Assembly (NCBI RefSeq): GCF_958450345.1
Contig: NC_088780.1
Coordinates: 124,634,226-124,698,225, forward strand
From: Calliphora vicina
Lineage: Eukaryota > Arthropoda > Insecta > Diptera > Calliphoridae
Reading direction: 5' to 3'
DNA: 64,000 bases
A program made the position numbers and the translations under genes. Under the pieces are notes generated by a model, which was not told where the DNA came from, searched no databases, and saw nothing but the letters and a program-made list of their open reading frames with translations. Shown here piece after piece: positions 10,663 through 22,155 of the stretch (position 1 is its first letter; each line of letters starts with the position of its first letter).

Positions 10663-11187
10663 ATGTCTTGCAATATAAACAATTTTTGCTACGTTTGTGA
10701 CCATTTCACACCACAAATGTTAAAACATGGTTCGTTTACAGAAGAATTTATATCTGTTGGGTAAAACTAGGTCTGACAGCTATCAGATATCTGTTAAAGC
10801 AATGATGAATGCTTTTTCTAAAATAGGCGTTAATATGTCGCTCAAAATTCATTACCTACATCATCATCTAGACTACTTCGGTCAGCAAGTATCGACCGAA
10901 TCAGATGAACAAGGTGAACAGTACCACCAAATTGCAATGCCATTTGAAATGTAGTAATTTTTAATATACATATATTTTTTTCCCCAATACATTTTAACAC
11001 AAATTTTGCAGATATCGAGGAAAAAAGTCTCCCGATGCTGTATTAGCCGAAATTTGTTGGTGAGCAAGAACTTGTATTACGATGATGAAGGAGAAGAAAA
11101 CACAGGAAGTGAACTACAAAATTTGTCTACTTCAAATTCTGGTTCTACAGAGCATCCACCAGAGCAGAAAAGACCTCGAACTATATA
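10663..11187 (+). pseudogene. Remnant of a two-exon transposon gene (SDEQGE-type protein)
   Basis: The start region reads MSCNINNFCYVCDHFTPQM, a CxxC-bearing N-terminus. A large internal deletion then joins it to a C-terminal block MSLKIHYLHHHLDYF, SDEQGEQYHQIAMPFE (about 10833-10952). An intron-like gap (GT near 10952 to TTTTGCAG at 11011) follows, and reading resumes as YRGKKSPDAVLAEICW with a stop. After a one-base shift the text LYYDDEGEENTGSELQN runs to a stop at 11187. I recall many unannotated arthropod and hydrozoan proteins with the same C-terminal pattern (hisxxLDYF...SDEqGExxHQ). The function is not established to me, and the copy is broken. Confidence 0.65.
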
Positions 11188-11687
11188 ATGTAGTTCATTT
11201 TTATATAAACTATGTAAAAAAAAATACAAATTAAATTTTAAAAGTTAAATATATATGAAAAATTTTTACTCAAAAAAGCTGAACTTTAAAGGCGCATAAC
11301 TTTAAAATACGAGCTAACTTTTTAAAACCCTTTTGGGGTTTTGGTCTACTGATTTTCTACTATCACTTCCCGTTGGTCTCATTCGGGAAAGATTTAATGA
11401 CCCGAAATTTGATGCCCAGTGTAATTTGTTATCAAATTAAAATTGGAAAATAAATTAGAATACTGCAAAATGGGTGAAGATTCATGTTTTGCGACAAAAT
11501 TTCCAATTAAAATAATTTTTTATATTTCATTGGCCCAGACATCTACAACCCATCATAACTTGATAGCAAAGAAAACATATGTAAGTATAGTAAAATGTCA
11601 TGCATTTCCCAAATTCCAAATTTTACATTTACAATATTTTTTAACGAAATTCCAAAAAATATTTTCGATTCTAATAAACGACACATA

Positions 11688-12485
11688 GTGAGTACTATGG
11701 TATTCAATTAATCGGGTTTCTGGTTTAATCGGTTAATCGAGCAAATAATTAATCGGGGTTTAGATTTAATCTGTTAATTTTAAATTATTCGATTAACCGA
11801 ATAATTTCTATTTAGATTTTAAACAGAAAAAAACCACAAATTTTCTGTACTTATTTAAGTATTTCAATAATAAAAAGAACAAAAACATAAAAAATAAACC
11901 AAACATAGCAATTCAACCAAAAAGTAAGTAATTTTCTTTAGTTTTAAAAAAACTCGACTTGGAAAAAACTCTCTCGCTGAATGTAGATGTTGCAGAAATT
12001 GAAAGTAATGCATGGTAAAGAATATCCAATATCTTAGTTATTTTTTTTTAGCTTTTTCTAAGCATATAAAATCTCCATTACACCATTGAATTCCTTTTTG
12101 GATTTTTTAGATTTTGAATACTTTTAATAATTTTGATAAATTCTGATAAAAACTCATTTCAGTAACGTCTCCAGTTTCGTCTATTATCATCTTCTCATCC
12201 GACAAATACATGTAAATTAAATATGTCAGTTTTTACACTCACTAAATGCTCACTGGATGTTCGAAAACATATGTTATTTTACTTTGACTTTTGTGTTTGA
12301 ATTAAAGTGGCAAAATAATTACAAAAAAATATGTTAAAGTGTAAAAAAAATAAATTTCGGTTAATCGGTTAATCGACACAAATTAATCGATTTATTTGTT
12401 ATTTGAAAATCGCCAATTTTGAATTATTCGAACAGTTAACCGACCAAAATTAATCGGTTAACCGATTGAATACCCTAGTGGGTAC
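11688..12485. mobile_element. hAT element Y, copy 1, with target duplication
   Basis: Element 11696-12477 begins TATGGTATTCAATTAATCGG and ends GATTGAATACCCTA, flanked by GTGAGTAC / GTGGGTAC (7 of 8). Subterminal regions are full of ATTAATCGGTTAA and ATTCGAA motifs. It is the opposite orientation of the copy at 59241-59924. No transposase is readable. Confidence 0.82.
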
Positions 12486-13598
12486 GGTTTCAAATTGAAT
12501 GAAAATACCATATAAACTATAAGTCTGATTAAAACGAATGCAAGTATTTGTAATGTCTACTTTATTTTCTTACAAAACCCTGATAACATGCTATCTATCA
12601 GTCTCAGCCACTAACATTTTAACAGCCATTAAAGTTGTAAGTTAAATGGTTGCTATAAAATATTAACACTCTATGACGAGACATAAAAAATCATAAAAAT
12701 TTGTATTTTTAATATAAAATCATGAAATATGCAAGCATTTACAAGTTATAATCTACCACACGCTACAGGAAATGAACAAACACACACAGACACCAGCACA
12801 AGAAACACTTGCAACACTTATTCCCAACTGTTCTAGGAGTAAACGAACAAAAAAAGTTTTAAAACAATGTGATCATACAAGCATTAACCACGTAAAAATA
12901 AATGTATACTATACATTTATACATGTACATATGTATATATATATAAATGTTGCATACATGTGGCTACATGCAACAATATTTAAGTGATAATAAGGGAGAG
13001 AAACAATGAACAAAAGCAAAACTATTAAACATTCATAATTTGTGGCATGTGCATGCCATCATGCATGCACATTTACCAAATGTGTAGGGGGAGGGCGGAG
13101 AAGAACAAGCAAATCGTATGAATTAATAGCAAAAAAAGAGGAAAAGAGCAAAAAAAAAAAATAAAATACAACATGGGGAGCGCCGGTTGCGTATGTTTAA
13201 TAATAAATGGGCAAGTTAAATAAATATTAATAATACGCAACAATAAGTTGCGTGTTAAACACGAAATGCTACATGAACTATAGAGAAATAAATGAATAGT
13301 TCAACAGGCTTTTTATTAAAAAGAGTAAGAAGCAGGAGCCCAACATTTAAAAACTTATTATGTTTAAGGAATGATGGTATGTATATCGTGGCTTAATATG
13401 CACCTTTCACTGTTCTATCTTCACTTTGTTAGGGGAGTATAATTACACCATGTTTTTAGGTTTCTCTATACAGTCTTGTATATATTATTTTCTAGTTGGT
13501 GATTAGAATTTAAGTACATATTGCATTATAAAAGTTGTTAAGTATTAATTGAAAAAGTTTTTTATATACTGAAGTACTAAGAATTTATTTAAAATGTA
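12486..13598. other. No gene seen
   Basis: Contains TGCATGCACA-type palindromic text near 13040-13070, (TA)n near 12930-12950 and A-rich runs. The 71-codon plus frame at 12772 has no motif. Confidence 0.45.
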
Positions 13599-14215
13599 TT
13601 GGGCCGGATTTACAATAGATGTCGTATCTTATGAACGTTTTTGTTTTTAAAAACTTATATATCATTTGGAAGGGTACAAATCTGTCAATTATCCTCACTT
13701 AGTTACTGGACATTGTAGTGTAAATAACAATTTTTTTATGTTTTTTTGCTTTGAAAATGTCGAATTTTGTAACAACGAAGCGTCATATGCGGGAAGTTTT
13801 GCTATATTTAGCTGAAATATACAGATTGCTGAGTAAAGCTTATGGTGAATGTGTTCCATCGGTTTCAATGTTCGCCCAGGCCTGCCAAAAAAGTTTGAAG
13901 ACCAAGAATTGAAGGCACTACTCCATGAAGATAATTGTCAAACTCATCAAAAAGCTTGCAAAATCATTGGAAGCTACTCAAGCAGCAATTTCAAAATGTT
14001 TGCAAGCAGCAGGCTTCATCCAAAAGCAGGGAAATTGTGTACCATTTTAAAAGTTGATTTTGCATGTACGAAATTATGTTTGAACGCTATAAAACAAAAT
14101 CATTTTTGCACCGAATCGTTACTTGAGATGAAAAAGCGATCCATTACGATAACCCGAAGCATAAGAGATCGTACGTGAAGCCCGGCCAATCAGCCGAATC
14201 GACATCAAAGCAAAA
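13599..14215 (+). mobile_element. Mariner (mauritiana-like) relic, plus strand
   Basis: The 5' end TTGGGCCGGATTTACAATAG follows TA at 13597-13598. Transposase begins near 13758 as MSNFVTTKRHMREVLLYL. Helix-turn-helix-region residues follow (CVPSVSMFAQACQKSLK in one phase; GLPKKFEDQELKALLHEDNC in another), then ACKIIGS, FIQKQGNCVPF, and C-terminal FLHRIVT, YDNPKHKRSYVKPGQSAEST ending near 14205. It has several frameshifts, lost the second half with the remaining catalytic Asp residues, and shows no 3' terminus. Confidence 0.86.
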
Positions 14216-14651
14216 TATCCTAATGATCTCATAAAAATCATTATAGTCCGAGTTAAATCACCGACGAGTCTGGATAGATTTTAGCATTTTCATTATGTTA
14301 AAAAAAGTAAATAATTTGTGGTGTCTACACATTTTTGAGACTCCTTTAATGCTTGGATTCCAAAATAACAACCGATTTTTACGACTTGAAATAAAAATTT
14401 AAAAGTTTGTTAAGAAACTTCAAATAGGGATGTATTATAAATATGGGTATCCTTCGTATCAAAAGGATGATTTTATTAGGGTTTGAGCTTGTTTAGGAAA
14501 AAGGATGTATGGTAACTTATCGAACCCTTGCTGCGTTAAAGTTGAAAATTGACACAAACAAACCAAATTTTATAATATTCAGAGTACATCCGTATATTTT
14601 ATTCAATATTATATGTTCAGGATATATGGGAGATATACATGTCCTTGCACC
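14216..14651. other. No gene seen
   Basis: Ordinary AT-rich sequence between two transposon relics. Confidence 0.4.
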
Positions 14652-15340
14652 GATCTTAACACACGCTTTTGATTAAAATTTTTAACCCAAGTATTATTTA
14701 ATTTTTTTTTATCAAGTCACCTTTGTAAAGCATGTCAGTTATTATGTTCATTTGTTGTTAATCTGATTAAAATGAGTGACGAGAAAAAAGTGCGTACTAA
14801 AATTATTAAATATTTTCAACAAAATCCAACTAAAAGTTTGTCAGACAATCAAAGGTCTTCCGTCAAACTGATTCTAATGTTATTAAACAGTATCGGGAGA
14901 ATTTTTCCGCTGATAGGAAACCTGGTTCATATAGAAGGAATGGTCCAAATGATGTTTCTGTTTTTCAAAAGAGCTTCCAAAACATTCGGTAGGAAAGCAG
15001 TCCGGTTAGCTCAGTACTCGGACTATTAGGTACGAAAAGTTAAAGCCAATGTAGGTTTAAAAATATACAAGGCTCAAAAAGTTCATGACAGAAACTCTGC
15101 AAAATTAGAGGCCAAAGACAGAGCACGGAAATTGAAGTCAGATTTTATACAAAAAATATACCTGCTGCATAATGGATTACGAAACTTACATATGGCAAAT
15201 TTTGCTCAGCTTCCGAGTCAATATTTTGTATGCTACTGATCCTCGAGGGAATGTTGTAGAAAGGTTTTGGACCCAAAAGCAGAAAATTTTCCTAAACAGT
15301 TCTTGGTGTGATAAGCAATATGCAGTTGCGGCAATGATTA
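14652..15340 (+). pseudogene. DD37E-type transposase, N-terminal half
   Basis: The UTR text CTTAACACACGCTTTTGATT matches the start of the copy at 30878. The protein starts at 14772: MSDEKKVRTKIIKYFQQNPT, then in shifted frames GKQSKVCRQTDSNVIKQYRE-like text, DRKPGSYRRNGPNDVS, KRASKTFGRKAVRLAQYSDY (to 15029), VRKVKANVGLKIYKAQKVHD, AKLEAKDRARKLKSDFIQK, DYETYIWQILLSF and FYVTDPRGNVVERF-like text. It covers the paired DNA-binding region and the first catalytic Asp region (MDYETY). It stops near the QAICSCG-equivalent, so the second Asp and Glu are absent. Confidence 0.88.
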
Positions 15341-15461
15341 TCATAATCATGATTATCATAATCATCTATGTAGGGTAATAATATCATTAAACCAAAGGTA
15401 ATGAAACAGTTTTTTACAAGTTCAAGACTAAAGTACTGTACATACGTATATATGTATAGTA

Positions 15462-17893
15462 GAGTGACAATCAGTTGTATGGAAAAAATTTTTTGTTAAA
15501 ATTTTGAAGAGTGCCGGGTGGAATATTGTGACACTATGCCTAAAAGTTAAGTGCTGAAAATTTGAGCCAAATCGGTCAACGATTTCTGGACGCGCATCGA
15601 GGTCAAAGTTCAGATATATGCAAAATTATACTATTTATATGGAATAAATAGGTGAAACTCGTTAAATTTCTGCATTGTTTTCTAGAAATGTATAGATTTA
15701 TTTATATTAATGAATATTACATTAAAAAAAATTTTTTGGAAGTTAACCCTGCATCTCCTTTGGGTCAAAATGACCCAAAAACTGTATTATTGCCAAAATT
15801 GAGGAAAAATGCAAATTTTTCAGATATTTTAAAAATTTTGCTACTAAATAAATACTTTTGCAATTGAATGCAAAATAATCGAAATGTGTACGTAATTATC
15901 GTTGTAATGAGATATAAATGACAAAATTTGGTTAAAAAATGTTAAAGTTATTACAAATTCGCCAGACCATTAACGTGTTTCAGGCCACTTGAACAAAAAA
16001 TTTAGGAAAAAAAATTAACATATTTCGAGAAAAATTAAAATAAAAGCTAATTTTTATTTAAAATATGTCCGTATTTACTTGTGTATGAGTTTTTGTCTTC
16101 GTAGGATACCGTTAACCTATTCGCAGGTATGGCCAAAAAAAATTATTTTTTTTAACGGCTGTTTCAAATCTCCATTTTCAAATTTTTAAAAATTTTGTTA
16201 AACAAATTTCAGAATTTTTTGATCATCACATTGGGATTTATTGAGATCAAAATAGGGAATAAAAATATGAAAAAATTATGTCAATACCTCTTCCAGTTTT
16301 TCCGTACCTGCGATTTAAATTTTGCGATTTTCAAGAAAAACTATTTTTTTGTCCATATTTAGGCGAATGAGCCCAATTTCCTTAATGTTATAAATTTTAA
16401 TTAAAACCTATTCATAATATTATAGTCCCTGTAATTTTAAATATGGTCTGAAAGTTTTACTAAAATCGGAAAACGATAACCTTAAATCGTGAAGGTCAAA
16501 GGTCAAATTTTTCAATATTTTGAATTTCTAAAGAAAAGATGGCGAAATGTTATATATTTTTGGGCCGATTTTAATGAGACTTGAGGAAAGTATAACTTAA
16601 AGTCCAGAATTTAAAATAACGGCACAAAAATGGAATTTAACTCTTAGCAGCACTTGGGGTCCAAATTACCCTCAACATTTAAAATCACGAAAAACACAGC
16701 CATTTTGACCCCAAGTGCTCTTAAAGGACTAAATCCATTTTTGCACTGTTGTTGTAAATGTTAGACCCCAATGTATATTTTGCTCAAGTTTCATTAAAAT
16801 CGGCCCAAAAATATATAACATTTCGCTATCTTTTCTTTAGAAATTCCAAATATTGAAAAATTTGACCTTTGACCTTCACGATTTAAGGTTATCGTTTTCC
16901 GATTTTAGTAAAACTTTCAGACCATATTTAAAATTACAAGGACTATAATATTATGAATAGGTTTTAGTTAAAGTTTATAACATTAAGGAAATTGGGCTCA
17001 TTCGCCTAAATACGGACAAAAAATTTGTTTTTCTTGAAAATCGCAAAATTTAAATCGCAGGTACGGAAAAACTGTAAGAGGTATTGACATAATTTTTTCA
17101 TATTTTTATTCCCTATTTTGATCTCAATAAATCCCAATGTGATGATCAAAAAATTCTGAAATTTCTTTAACAAAATTTTTAAAAATTTGAAAATGGAGAT
17201 TCGAAACGGCCGTTAAAAAAAATATTTTTTTTTGGCCATACCAGCGAATAGGTTAACGATATCCTACGAAGACAAAAACTCGTACACAAGTAAATACGGA
17301 TATATTTTAAATAAAAATTAGCCTTTATTTTAAATTTTCTCGAAATATGTTAATTTTTTTTCTAAATTTTATGTTCAAGTGGCCTGAAACACGTTAATGG
17401 TCTGGCGAATTTGTAATAACTTTAAAATTTTTTAACCAAATTTTGTCATTTATATCTCATTACAACGATAATTACGTACACATTTCGATTATTTTGCATT
17501 CAATTGCAAAAGTATTTATTTAGTAGCAAAATTTTTAAAATATCTGAAAAATTTGCATTTTTCCCGAATTTTGGCGATAATACAGTTTTTGGGTCATTTT
17601 GACCCAAAGGAGATGCAGGGTTAACTTCCAAAAAATTTTTTTTAATGTAATATTCATTAATATAAATAAATCTATACATTTCTAGAAAACAATGCAGAAA
17701 TTTAACGAGTTTCACCTATTTATTCCATATAAATAGTATAATTTTGCATATATCTGAACTTTGACCTCGATGCGCGTCCAGAAATCGTTGCCCGATTTGG
17801 CTCAAATTTTCAGCACTTAACATTTAGGCCTAGTGTCACAATATTCCACCCGGCACTCTTTGAAATCTAAGAAAAAAAAATCGGCTGTCACTC
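15462..17893. mobile_element. 2.4-kb foldback element F with near-perfect 1.2-kb arms
   Basis: Left end GAGTGACAATC after TA (15460-15461); right end GTCACTC before TA (17894-17895). The left arm (15462 to about 16665) is mirrored almost base for base by the right arm (about 16712-17893). The same 71-codon frame occurs at 15652-15867 plus and 17500-17715 minus with only three residue differences. The centre is CTTGGGGTC...GACCCCAAG around a loop of about 40 bp. The 71-codon frame has no known motif. Partial relatives are at 25986-26445 and 63064-64000. The TA target suggests a Tc1/mariner-mobilised element, by inference. Confidence 0.9.
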
Positions 17894-17969
17894 TAATGTA
17901 TAGTGCTTTTTACAATAACATACAAACATGCACACGTTTGTATAAGTATGCGTGTTAGCTCAACATTAA

Positions 17970-18042
17970 CCTTTAAATAATCATACGAGTACAAGGAGAG
18001 TTCTACACCCACCCTCATTGTACTCGTATGAGTATTTAAAGG
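17970..18042. repeat. Strong hairpin (25-bp stem)
   Basis: CCTTTAAATAATCATACGAG at 17970 is mirrored by CTCGTATGAGTATTTAAAGG at 18042, with 24 of 25 pairs matching. The loop is about 23 nt and contains CACCCACCCTC. It has no obvious gene context. Confidence 0.75.
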
Positions 18043-18648
18043 AATAAAAAATAAAATAATAAATACAATTCCGTTTTTTCTTTCCTGTGTCTTTCATTCG
18101 TTAGTTACTCTATGCAGCAACTCTATTGTTGTACAAAGTATAAGGGTGTGTGTTTCGTTTTGTTTCCTATAATTGATTTAATTCAAACACTTTAAGTTGA
18201 AATTAAAATCAACACATGCTTGTTATCACTAATGTTCAAGGGTATTTTTTTTTTATTTTAGCTTTTTAATAAGATTTAAACACTATTTTACATTTAGTTG
18301 TGTTAAACAGGAATGTTTAACATTGATACTGTTAGTAGTTAATGGGTGGGAGATAGAAAATTAGAAAAATGTATATTTTTTATGCAATCCATTAAATTTG
18401 TTTGTTAATATAAGAAATAGTTCTAAATTATAGATCGTGAGATCTTGATGAATGGCTATAAGGCGTAGTAGAATATATTTTTTTTCAAATTATTTCCAAC
18501 CTGACAAATGCGGTTCAAATCCCAAATCTAGGTTGCCAGAGAAGTTGTAAATTTTGGATTATCTTGACTTCACAATTTTGCCGCTAATATTCGCAAGATC
18601 TAGAACATCATTGTTCGCTAACAGAATTTTTCAACTAAATGAATTAAG
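18043..18648. other. No gene seen
   Basis: AT-rich. A weak similarity to the end of element E (GGTTCAAATCCCAAATCTAG at about 18512) is the only signal. Confidence 0.4.
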
Positions 18649-19056
18649 ACCCAGCGGGAAAAATATGCAGTAAAGAGGCCTTCTTAAATGCCTAATTTTG
18701 CAGACACAAGGACTTCTAGCCGCATGGCAAAATCAATTCAATTTTACACGGCGTGTCATTTTGCGAGCCATGGCCTTGCATACTCGCTGCTGTTAGAGGG
18801 CTGAAAGAAGGCCTACTTATGATGGGCTATTGGTAGCCAACAAGCAATTTATTTTTGTAAATTTGTAAAGAGAGTTAATCAAGGAGATGCGGAGTATTTT
18901 ATTTTTTGATGTAGACTATTTTCATTTACTCACTAGGGCTTCTTGAACACCTTCTAAGAGCAGGCAGTGTGGAATGAGTATCGGATATTTTAGAATGAGT
19001 AAGTATGCCTTTTAGAAGGCCTACGAACTGAAGTCCTATCATGTTTTTCCGCTGGT
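18649..19056. mobile_element. MITE J copy 1 (CCAGCGG ends, AGGCCTTCTT motifs)
   Basis: Left end ACCCAGCGGGAAAAATATG; right end (reverse complement) AACCAGCGGAAAAACATG. The interior has AGGCCTTCTT, GAAGGCCTAC and similar. The same motifs and a GCCGCTGGGACCC end occur at 54534-55152. Non-coding. Confidence 0.72.
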
Positions 19057-19422
19057 TATTAACTTAAACTATTACATTATCGAAAACAGTAGGAGGATAT
19101 TATGCGTTTGTGCTGATGTTTGTATCGCCCAAAAATATCGTATACCGATAAACTCAGAATCACATTCTGAGTCGACTTAACGATGTCCGTCCGTCTGGCT
19201 GCTGTCCATGTTAACTTGTGCATACAAATGCCCTCCCGAAACAGGACTTTATCGACCATAAATGCTTAATTTATATAGATATCCACACAAATAAGTTTTA
19301 TATACAAACAAAGCACATCTAAAAATGTTGAGCGAATCGATTCATAATGGACCATAGATCCCATGTAAGGCCCTCTTCCCAAAATTACTTTAACGAACAA
19401 AAGATTTATTGAAATTTTAATG

Positions 19423-20471
19423 TTGGAAGTATAACTTAAAAATGCATGATTTCCAATATATGGCGTATTCTTTGCAGGCGGTTTTTGTTTTTAATAACTT
19501 ATATGACATTTTCTCTCATTTATTCGCACTTAGTTACTGAACATTATAGTTTAAACAACAAATTTTATTTTTTTTTTTATTTCGAAAATGTTGAATTTTT
19601 TGCCAACAAAGCGTAATATGCGGGAAGTTTTGCTTTATTTCTTTAATTTGAAAAAAGAACAGCTGAAACACACCGCTTGCTCATCAAAGCTTATGATGAA
19701 TGTATTCCATCGGTTTCAACGGTTTCGCTCATGCCGGCCAAAAAAGTTAGCAGACATAGAATTGGAGGCATTACTCCATGAAGATTTTTGTAAAACTCAA
19801 CAAGAGCTTGCAAAATCATTGTAAGCTTCTTAAGCAGCAATTTCAAAACGTTTGAGAGTAGCAGGATTCATACACAAGCAGGGAAATTGAAGCCGAGAGA
19901 CTTTGAACGACAATTTTGTATGTCAGAAATGATGTGTTCAAGCACTATAAAAGAAAATAATTTTTGCACCGAATCATTACTTGCGTTGAAACATGGATCT
20001 CTTACGATAACCCGAAACGTAAGAGATTGTATGGGAAGGCCGGTCAATTAGTCGAGTCGACACCAAAGCCAAATATCCATGGCGCTAAGGTAATAAAAAC
20101 AAAAGTTTCTAGTATGAGATGCTGAAATCTGACCAGACCATCACAGGGAATCTGTAACGAACGCAACTGATTCGCAACTGAGCCGAAAAATAGCCGGCGA
20201 CATATCAAAAAAATCACTTTCGAGATGCCCAAATTTCAGAAAAAGTCAAAAAATTCACTATGAATATTTCCTTAAATATTGAAAAAACAATTAAATCAGC
20301 ATATTTTTTTTTATTAACTACTAAAAAAAACCTTGAAAAATAAAAGTTGAGAAAAAGTAAATTTTTTGATTTTTTCTAAAATTTGGGCACCTTGAAAATT
20401 ATTTTTTTGACGTAGTGGAAAAACTATTGAAAAATCGATTGCTAAATCGATCCACCCTATTATACACCCAA
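19423..20471 (+). mobile_element. Mariner (mauritiana-like) relic nested in repeat G1
   Basis: The 5' end TTGGAAGTATAACTTAAAAA is at 19423 and the 3' end CACCCTATTATACACCCAA at 20471, followed by TA. Transposase begins at 19588: MLNFLPTKRNMREVLLYFFN, then RPKKLADIELEALLHEDFC, TQQELAKSL with a stop at 19822, and QQFQN.RVAGFIHKQGN in other phases. Next come FLHRIITCVETWISYDNPKR (first Asp replaced or shifted), KPNIHGAKV and YEMLKSDQTITGNL up to about 20160. At 1049 bp it is shorter than the usual 1.3 kb. The second half is deleted. Confidence 0.88.
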
Positions 20472-20511
20472 TAGAATAATGATATGCTCATTTTCAGTGT
20501 GGGGTATTATA

Positions 20512-21675
20512 TCGAGCCCTTAGCGCCAAATTTTCTCAGTTATGTAGATTTTTCTATTTAAAATGGAAAAATAAAAACGAATTTTGAAATTTATTAGCAG
20601 CAATCCCGCAATTCCCAAAAAAGTGTTGAAAAATTCCAGAAATGGGAATTTTTAGTTTTTTGGCTATAATATCCACACCAGAGTCGGGGTTATCGGAACA
20701 CTTTACAAAATAAATAGAAGGCCCAATATGTGCCATCTAAATTTTGATATCTAATATTCCATTTGAGAATTTTTGCCCTAAATTTTAATTTTACATAAAA
20801 AATATGTGTTTTTTGAATGGACACCAGGGGACCAGCCCCTCGTTAACAATAATATTTAATTTTTTTTTCATTTAAAAAATTTTACGAAAACCAAGCTATC
20901 AGAAATAATAAATTTCTTATATATCCTCTTAGAAATTTTTTGCGATAACTTAAAAATAAAAAAAGTTCTTTTTTCCCCAAAAATTAGCGACAAATCGCCT
21001 ATTTAAAATTGTTTAAATTCAAATGCATATAACTTTGGACTTAGTAATAATTTTTAAACAGCTCTTTTTCTGTTTGACACATACATATGGTGTTAGTCCA
21101 ATAAAGGAAAACTGGAGAAAATCGGGAAATATTTAAATACGCTGTTATCAAAAAACTGGAGTAGGGTGGGTAAAAATGTTGAAAATTTAATTTTCAAATG
21201 CGAATATCTCCTAGTTATAAGAGGCAATTGATAGCTACGACGAGATTTTTTGTAGTATTGAGAACACAAACGAAGATATAGGATCGTTTTAAAAATGTAA
21301 CATACCAAAGGTGTTCTACTTTGAAGACCCTTGGTCGCGCCCCTGGTGGGCCCATGTTCAAAATTTAAATTCCAGAACACTTCTTCTTTTTTGCGCATGT
21401 GAAATTTCATTCAAACCAATCGAACCATTTAGAAATTACATATTTATTTCCCTCTTTTTTTCTATGCCACTGTGTGTCGCTTACGATAAAATTCGTTTAC
21501 TGTAAAATGTAAACATTGATTGACGATAAAATCTTTCCCCCTATAATTTTGAAGTTATTAACAATTTTGATATTCTGAGAACGCTAAAACATCAGTCGGT
21601 CCATAAAATTTTAATTTCTGAAATAAAAAAAAAATATAAAATGTCGCTTACGACAATTTGGCGCTAAGGGCTCGA
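20512..21675. mobile_element. TA-target element with TCGAGCCCTTAGCGCC ends, 1164 bp
   Basis: Starts TCGAGCCCTTAGCGCCAAAT and ends with the reverse complement, flanked by TA on both sides. Removing it restores TATTATATGGTC, exactly as in the uninterrupted G repeats. A 230-bp element with the same TCGAGCCCT ends and TA target is at 48804-49033. No transposase is readable. GTCGCTTACGA occurs twice near the right end (21477, 21644). A Tc1/mariner-type target is inferred from TA. Confidence 0.85.
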
Positions 21676-21888
21676 TATGGTCTGGCTTGACCGACTATAC
21701 TTTCTTACTTGTTTTGATTTCATTTAAGCATAAGCTTTACGCAATAAGATATTATTAAAACGAACAGATTTATACCTGCAAAATATATTCGTTTTAAATA
21801 AAACACAAACTGAAAATATTTTTAGACAAATTCTAAATTTTTTTCAAAATAATTTGGTCTTGTATTTGTTTTATTAAATATATACATA

Positions 21889-22155
21889 TTTGGTCGATTC
21901 ACAAGGTATCCTATCATGTCATAATGTTCTCATTTTTCACAATACATAGTTTGAAAATATTGCTATTGTCTTTCAATCAACAAATGTCCTAAAATAATAC
22001 TACTCCGTATGTTATATTTATTGTGCTATCGTAACCAACCAACAGAGACCTTCTCCGAACGCCTAAGAGTCGGTTAAGCCGGATCGGTGAGTCATGAATT
22101 ATTAGAACATTATGACAATATGACATGATAGGATGATACCTTGTAAATCTACCAA
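21889..22155. mobile_element. 267-bp MITE, ACAAGGTATC ends
   Basis: Left TTGGTCGATTCACAAGGTAT, right reverse complement TTGGTAGATTTACAAGGTAT; both continue into CCTATCATGTCATA. Non-coding, superfamily unresolved. Confidence 0.75.

Larger units (their letters stand above)
9703..11421 (+). mobile_element. Long-TIR DNA transposon, internally deleted
   Basis: About 130-150 bp inverted repeats: left ACACTGTGCAACA, TTTCCCGAATGAGCCTAACG, CAAAACCCCCAAAGGGTTTT; right is the reverse complement with ACACTGGGCATCA, TTTCCCGAATGAGACCAACG and ACCCCAAAAGGGTTTT. The inside carries the remnant of a spliced gene (10663-11187) and a nested MITE (about 10012-10490). I could not define a target duplication. The superfamily is unknown to me. 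Confidence 0.8.
19060..21715 (+). repeat. Dispersed repeat G copy 1, split by two insertions
   Basis: Three blocks belong to one repeat: 19077-19422 (GCGTTTGTGCTGATGTTTGT, CGATGTCCGTCCGTCTGGC, GACTTTATCGACCATAAATG), about 20480-20511 (TGTGGGGTATTATA) and 21676-21715 (TATGGTCTGGCTTGACCGAC then TTTCTTACTTGTTTT). The gaps are filled by a mariner (19423-20471) and a TA-target element (20512-21675). Intact relatives at 24053 and 60859 show the uninterrupted order. Confidence 0.85.

Noticed and set aside
15652..15867. 71-codon frame present on both foldback arms as a possible conserved gene
   Set aside because: Conservation is explained by the recent inverted duplication; related copies do not keep the frame and no motif is visible.
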